Position numbers and translations under genes: made by a program. 64,000 nucleotides of DNA from Ignelater luminosus (Eukaryota > Arthropoda > Insecta > Coleoptera > Elateridae): NCBI GenBank assembly GCA_011009095.1, contig VTPC01090562.1:124001-188000 (forward strand). Reading direction: 5' to 3'. The notes under the pieces were generated by a model, which ran no database searches, was not told where the DNA came from, and saw nothing but the letters and a program-made list of their open reading frames with translations. Each line of letters starts with the position of its first letter. Within the stretch, counting starts at the first letter, position 1. Shown here piece by piece: positions 59,301-64,000 of this stretch.

Positions 59301-62300
59301 GAGAATCAGAAAATGTCACAAAAGATACAGGGTGTCATTTAAAAAACTAAAAGTTGTGTTCATTGCAGAAAAAATTTGAAAGTGCTCACCAAATGGTACA
59401 CACGCTTATAGACAAGAAACTATTTAACCGTTTTTTTGTCAATCGCAAGATAAAAAAGTTATTGAGTGTTCCCGTTTTTTTTGAATGACACTGTATATAC
59501 AGGGTGTATTTAAAATGGTGCCTAATATGTACATCACAAACTGAGAAAGAAACTTTAATATCATTTTGACGAAGACTTCTTCATTATGAAGTTATTAACA
59601 TTCCTAATTTCTTTGTTTTTAATCATTATGACAAGATGGTTACAATTATTAGTAGTTTAATAAATAAAATGAGACATTTGGTCATAATTTTGTTTTATTT
59701 CTTAATAGCTTGCCTGAAATCTGCTTCGTATTACTGTTAAATTTTTGCTATATAATCTTTAAAAATATGTTACAATACTGTATTGTTCTTATCATGAAAT
59801 CATTTATGAAAAACAGCAACTGCACAACCAGCAACTTTAGTAAAATAAAAATAGATCATCGTGTAGCATTTGTCAGCTCTAGAAACCTTTACCTAATTGA
59901 CCATATTTTAAAAACTATGGATTTATGGCAAAAAATATATTGAATTTTTACAGATTATGCACCATTTTGAATACACTCTGTATTTTTCCAGACCTGACTC
60001 GAGTAAATATCTTTTTTCTGAATTTGACAATGCATCACACTTCTGCATTTGGTTAGATATTTGAGGAAATAAAGTTAAATCTTTTGTAAGGCTTACTAGT
60101 CTTTGCCTAAATAAATCCAGCAAATCATGTCGTGTATGACAGAAACAAAACTCAAATAAGTAACTGGTAAATGTCATTTATCTTTAGAAAACATGATCAG
60201 TGTCTTTTTTTGGAAGATTTAAAACTAATTTGGTAGGTTCAAAAGTAAAGGTGCTACAGATCAGGACGGGACTGTATCGAAGTAGTAACTATTAGAACCT
60301 TTCATTGTTAATGCCTCCACTATTACTTTTCCCCTATAATACCTTTCAGTGTAGGTGTCAGTACTAAATATCTCGAAATAAATCATTTCAAAGTGCATTA
60401 TTCTCTTAACACTTTTTTATTTACTTTGAACCACAGTTGAACATTCTAGTAACATTGAAATCTATCAGTCACTTCAACAACAAAAAGTATTAATTTTGTA
60501 ATTAGTAATGTTAAAAAATAAAAATTAAAAAAACGTTTTAATTGTTTGATGTATAAAATACGTTGCTTTTGAATTTTAAGTGAGACGTAAATGTTGGTAA
60601 TAAATACTGCAATCAACTACTGTATTGTTTATATAACTTTACAATTGTTTGATATTTGTTACCTTGCTTCACAATTTAACAATTGTGTTTAAAAGATTTT
60701 TTTTCTTTGACATAAGTATGTATACATGTCAGCTTTTGTTAAAACTTCCGCTTATAGTATTTGTTGTTTATATGTGGTTCGTCTGGAAAAAAAAATGTTA
60801 TCTACACCTACTCTCTATAAGTTAGGTAAACAAAAGAAAAATAAGGCACATTTATACTTAGATTCTTCAAATGGTACTGATTGATAATCTACCACATCTT
60901 GAAGATTAAAAACAGTCATTTGTGCTATTGTAGAATTCTTATTTGAACAATAAAATGATATAAAATTAAATAGTTACATTGTTTGAATTAAATAAATGTG
61001 AAGAATTAATGTAAATTATAATGCCATGCGCAATAATAACAGGTCTTGTGTAAAAGATTCAATTCTATTGTTAGAAGTTTAATAATATGTCTTGGGAACT
61101 ACTGATTCCATTTAGAATAAATATAGATTATATTTGTTTGGGTTTAAACCCTGACTAGCATTTAGTGTTAGATCTATTTTTATTTTTAAAAATAAGCTAA
61201 AGGATTAACGACTTCAGTAAGAATTATCCAATGATTTAAAAATAAAATTTGGAATTTCAGATATCTTAATAATATTAATAAAAGTAATTACATATAATAA
61301 AAAAAAAGTTACTACAAAAAACCTGTCTCACTCATTTTTGTATTAATTATAAATTTATTGCATTTTGCAGTTATTGAACCAATAATGATAAGATAAAATG
61401 CATAGGACAAAATAAAATTATTATTGCCGAGAGACTTTGTTGCTGTCTTAAGCTCTAAATGGCACTTGTTTTCATAGAATTTGATTTATGTGAGCATCAA
61501 GTCAAATTTTTTCATAATTACCACATGTACATATAAATGTAAACACAGGTTTTCAATTAATTTTCCATCACGCTGTGTAGGTAAAGGTCACTTTAATCAA
61601 TAATATTCACTTGTTATTTAGAAGTAGTAGTAGTAGATAGTAATATAAAACAAGTGCTCATGCATAAACATGCCAAGCAGTAATAATAAATTGGTAATTA
61701 TGTTCATTTTGCATATTATGTGTGTATTTCTGAAGTGGTTTAATTTTTTTAAATACCTAATTTACGCTTAATGAAAATTAGTGTGTCAATAAGTTCATAT
61801 AAAAAAAAGAGGTGCATATTAAGTGATGATGTCATTGTTATTTGCGTTTTTAAGAGCTTTACAAGGTTCATCGTTGATAATTAAATGATCATTTTTTAAG
61901 TACAGCTAAATTTTCATCGAATGTTTATCAACAAATTATTAATAGAACACAAATACTTTAATCTGATATTCTTAATTTAAAACTAAATTCCATTGAATGA
62001 AAATATATTTGTTTTTAAAAGGTAGCAACATTTTATTCTGTTGATCAGCAACCAAATTCAATTCTTATTATGTAATAACAGGAACTTTGGAATTCTATTA
62101 GATGAAATGAAAGTATTGTAAAATACAGACTATTCAGATATTTTGAAACAAAAGTAGCATGTGAAAATAATAGACGTCATGAAAACAAAATGTGTAATTG
62201 TATAACATGTACGTTTGTGAGAAAACTTGTTTTGCAATAAAAAAATAAAGTTGTTATTGATTATAATCATGATTTCCTTTTAGCTATGGTTTCGAGGAGT

Positions 62301-62481
62301 TCGAAGTTCCAAATTTCGACATGTATATGGAGAACCGGCAAAAAGAGAAAAATGCTACGATAATATTAAAATAACTAAAAATGCTCACGATTCGCAATTT
62401 TGTGCAGTCAATCCGAAATTTGTAGCAGTTGTTACTGAAGTTGCTGGTGGTGGAGCTTTTTTGGTCCTTCCTATTGATAAC
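56339..62481 (+). CDS. coro: Coronin, first two coding exons (gene continues off the window)
   Basis: Actin-binding WD-repeat protein that regulates Arp2/3 and cofilin. Exon 1 is 56339-56353: MTNSQ, with a purine at -3 and followed by GTATGT. Exon 2 is 62284-62481: LWFRGVRSSKFRHVYGEP and so on, after a TTTTAG acceptor and before GTAAGT. Phase is 0 at both ends. Diagnostic family blocks are VRSSKFRHVYG at the N-terminus, KCYDNIKITKN, SQFCAVNPKFVAVV and EVAGGGAFLVLP, the start of the seven-bladed propeller. The remaining WD repeats, the unique region and the coiled coil are not in the window. The 5.9-kb first intron separates a very short first coding exon. The exon 2 call is secure; exon 1 is inferred from the start codon, frame and donor. 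Confidence 0.85.
57715..58860 (-). mobile_element. Mariner-like transposon, degraded
   Basis: The element is 1146 bp, flanked by TA (57713-57714 and 58861-58862). Inverted ends are AGGCTTGTTCACTAAAAATC (continuing TGCAC) and the mirrored GTGCAGATTTTTAGTGGACTG followed by GCCT. It contains a broken transposase on the minus strand. It lies antisense inside the coronin first intron. Confidence 0.82.
57740..58704 (-). pseudogene. Tc1/mariner-superfamily transposase, disrupted
   Basis: Read on the minus strand from ATG at 58704 (MTSKEVQLKNTVYKFYGDN). The N-terminal DNA-binding part has two stop codons (after KVPKKTI and after LKLQF) and a frame change near 58390. A 128-codon open part follows (58366-57980) with the catalytic region: ILDDESYFTLS with the first Asp, and LVWVAISPKRISS. 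The second-Asp region (NYVF-stop-PNLATSHYAK) has a stop where tryptophan is usual and Asn where the family has Asp. Downstream, the segment holding the third acidic residue is deleted: YQNINF joins directly to WAILK. The C-terminus (AKAWKADSTDQLI, RIAASAIGRIDRIRRQG) can be traced with frame changes to about 57740. It is non-functional. Confidence 0.82.
59328..59493. mobile_element. Short MITE, left of a pair
   Basis: The element is 166 bp, flanked by TA. Ends are CAGGGTGTCATTTAAAAAAC and the mirrored GTTTTTTTTGAATGACACTG. Non-coding. Six bases to the right a second element with related CAGGGTGT termini begins. Confidence 0.7.
59500..59980. mobile_element. MITE, right of a pair
   Basis: The element is 481 bp, flanked by TA. 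Ends are CAGGGTGTATTTAAAATGGT followed by GC, and the mirrored GCACCATTTTGAATACACTCTG. It shares only the first eight terminal bases with its left neighbour, and the interiors differ. The 77-codon frame inside (59710-59943) is not a gene. Confidence 0.7.
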
Positions 62482-64000
62482 GTAAGTAAATATATCCATT
62501 TCATACTTCATTTTAATTTGCCAAAGTAAGCTAATGGAAAGTATAAATAAGATCGACTTGCATTTTTTATTGAGCATTTCATTATAAAAACAAAACCTGT
62601 TTTATTATTATATATAATATTTACTTTTACAGTTTTTTTTCCTGTTAGATCAAATTAACTTTAAATGGTTAATTTATGAACTGTTTGTGTATGTTGATAT
62701 GCTTTTAATTTCTAAATAAAAAAGAAATCTTGCCCATTTGAGTTGCTTTCTCTATTATATTTATCTTGATACTTGTGAAGATATTTGATAAAGAAAAAAG
62801 TGACTTTGAATGAAAATGATTGTATTTATACCTCCAAGTCTACAATATCGTCTTATACATTCATAATTTGATCAAAACTTGTTTAAATACGAAAAATATA
62901 AAAAAAAGCAACCTAGTTTTACCCAGCTTAACTTTTTTCTGATGGGATCAAAAGTTATCTGGCGTCTGTTTTTGTGAAATATTTGCGTAGATCTAATTAA
63001 TAATTTTGTATTATTGTTGTATTCCTTCTTTACAACTACATACTAATGGGCTTCATTGAATTTCACACTCAAAATATTTTTAAAGATTAATTTAGGCAAA
63101 TTTATTTACAGATGTTATCATTTGTGTTTGTTGCCAGGTGTGAAAATCCCTGCTAAGAATATTTTTGACCGATTCTACATTAAATTATTTCTTGTGAGTT
63201 GTGCGGGATTATTCTATCGTATGATTCTCACAATCTTACCTTAGATAATCATGTCAAATTCTTGTTATACTTCTGCATTTTCTATTTGTAAAAGTGTAAT
63301 AAACTTAAACATATTTCACAGTCTACATATATGCCTTTTAATGAAATACCTATAAAAATAGAATTGGAAAAAAAAGGAATCATTTCCATAGTCGTGATAA
63401 TTTTTGCCAAAACACTCTACCATTTTGATAAATAATAATAAATTCATGATAAAATAAATTATAGTTTTGATGCCAATGAAGTCTTGGACAAATATTTCAT
63501 TGTTTTAGTAATGTCAAATACCAATATAGCTTTTAAACTAAAAGAAGACAATTTTGTGTGCCAAGTCTTAGAGCTGTTTGACACTAGGCTAAATTTTCTA
63601 TAAAGTTTTGTACAAATTAATTTTTCAAAAATTTTTGGTCATTACAAACAGTTTACATAGAAATCTTTCTAGAAATTGTTGGCAACAAAGTCTTTATAGA
63701 ACAGGTTCTAGAAATTAGTAAATTTTCTGCAGAAAATGCGTTCATGCGCAAACCGACATCTGCTGATTGCACATCTGCTTACTTCCCTATTATTTGAGGT
63801 TATGTTTACGAGTCACATTAAAGGTCACTGCAAACAGCTGATACTGCTCATGCTCACATCAAAAGTTTTGTAAAAATTTATGCACAAGTTGCATACAACT
63901 CACTACAACAACGTACCAAAAACTTTCAAAGAAATTTTTGTAAAAATTCTTTTATAAAATTTTCACAAAATTTAGCATAGTGTCAAACAGCTCTTAAACA
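62482..64000 (+). other. Second intron of coronin to the window edge
   Basis: AT-rich, starting with the GTAAGT donor. I found no further coronin exon before the edge. Near 63580-63985, AAATTTTTGTAAAAATT-like phrases recur. TGTTTGACACTAGGCTAAAT (63577) and the mirrored ATTTAGCATAGTGTCAAACA (63971) form inverted ends of a possible element of about 415 bp ending close to the window edge. Confidence 0.5.
63569..63994. repeat. Possible inverted-repeat element near the right edge
   Basis: AGAGCTGTTTGACACTAGGC (63570-63589), continuing TAAATTTTCTATAAA, is mirrored by TTTATAAAATTTTCACAAAA followed by TTTAGCATAGTGTCAAACAGCTCT near 63952-63994. The arms are about 40 bp. TA or TTA-type flanks could not be confirmed. 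The interior is non-coding. Confidence 0.6.

Larger units (their letters stand above)
56354..62283 (+). other. First intron of coronin
   Basis: A 5.9-kb intron. It contains a mariner-like element (57715-58860) on the opposite strand and two short elements side by side (59328-59493 and 59500-59980). The remainder is AT-rich with no gene recognised. Confidence 0.65.

Noticed and set aside
1-64000. CRISPR array, operon structure or rRNA
   Set aside because: None seen; spliced genes and transposon content show eukaryotic nuclear DNA.

Overview
The window is nuclear DNA of an animal, almost certainly an insect. It is strongly AT-rich. Genes are split by GT-AG introns that range from about 60 bases to about 6.5 kb, long stretches are non-coding, and many DNA-transposon remnants are present. 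The exact order of insect cannot be read from the sequence. Five host genes are recognisable.

Layout. (1) 448-16892, plus strand: the 3' two-thirds or more of a DCC/neogenin/protogenin-type cell-surface receptor (four Ig domains, four FN3 domains, one membrane span, a cytoplasmic tail); its first exons lie off the left edge. (2) 34526-35630, plus strand: a complete eIF4E type 2 (4EHP) cap-binding protein, with a plausible alternative last exon. (3) 40020-43428, plus strand: a complete DEAD-box RNA helicase of the DDX54/Dbp10 type in 11 exons. (4) 48015-49459, minus strand: a complete UBA3, the catalytic subunit of the NEDD8-activating enzyme, in 3 exons. (5) 56339-62481 and onward, plus strand: the first two coding exons of coronin; the rest lies off the right edge. 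These are unlinked housekeeping or developmental functions, and nothing suggests co-regulation.

Mobile DNA fills much of the rest. A Tc1-type element with Sleeping-Beauty-like IR/DR ends (37920-39578) has a broken DD34E transposase. A Ginger-like integrase transposon (44746-46268) keeps its terminal repeats and a TATA target duplication. A mariner-like element (57715-58860) has lost its third catalytic residue by deletion. There is also a Tigger deletion derivative (20440-20878), two hAT-like elements with perfect 8-bp target duplications (29454-29936, 30620-30993), a PIF/Harbinger-like MITE (18488-18791), and several other terminal-inverted-repeat families, one with three copies here.

The most unusual signal is at 23772-23856: a complete type I hammerhead ribozyme core (CTGATGA, stem II, GAAA, GTC cleavage triplet) closed by a long stem I with an internal loop. 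It sits in an interspersed repeat, and part of a second copy starts near 54770. This is the strongest candidate for an undescribed functional element in the window. All calls were made by reading the sequence by eye; no database search was run.
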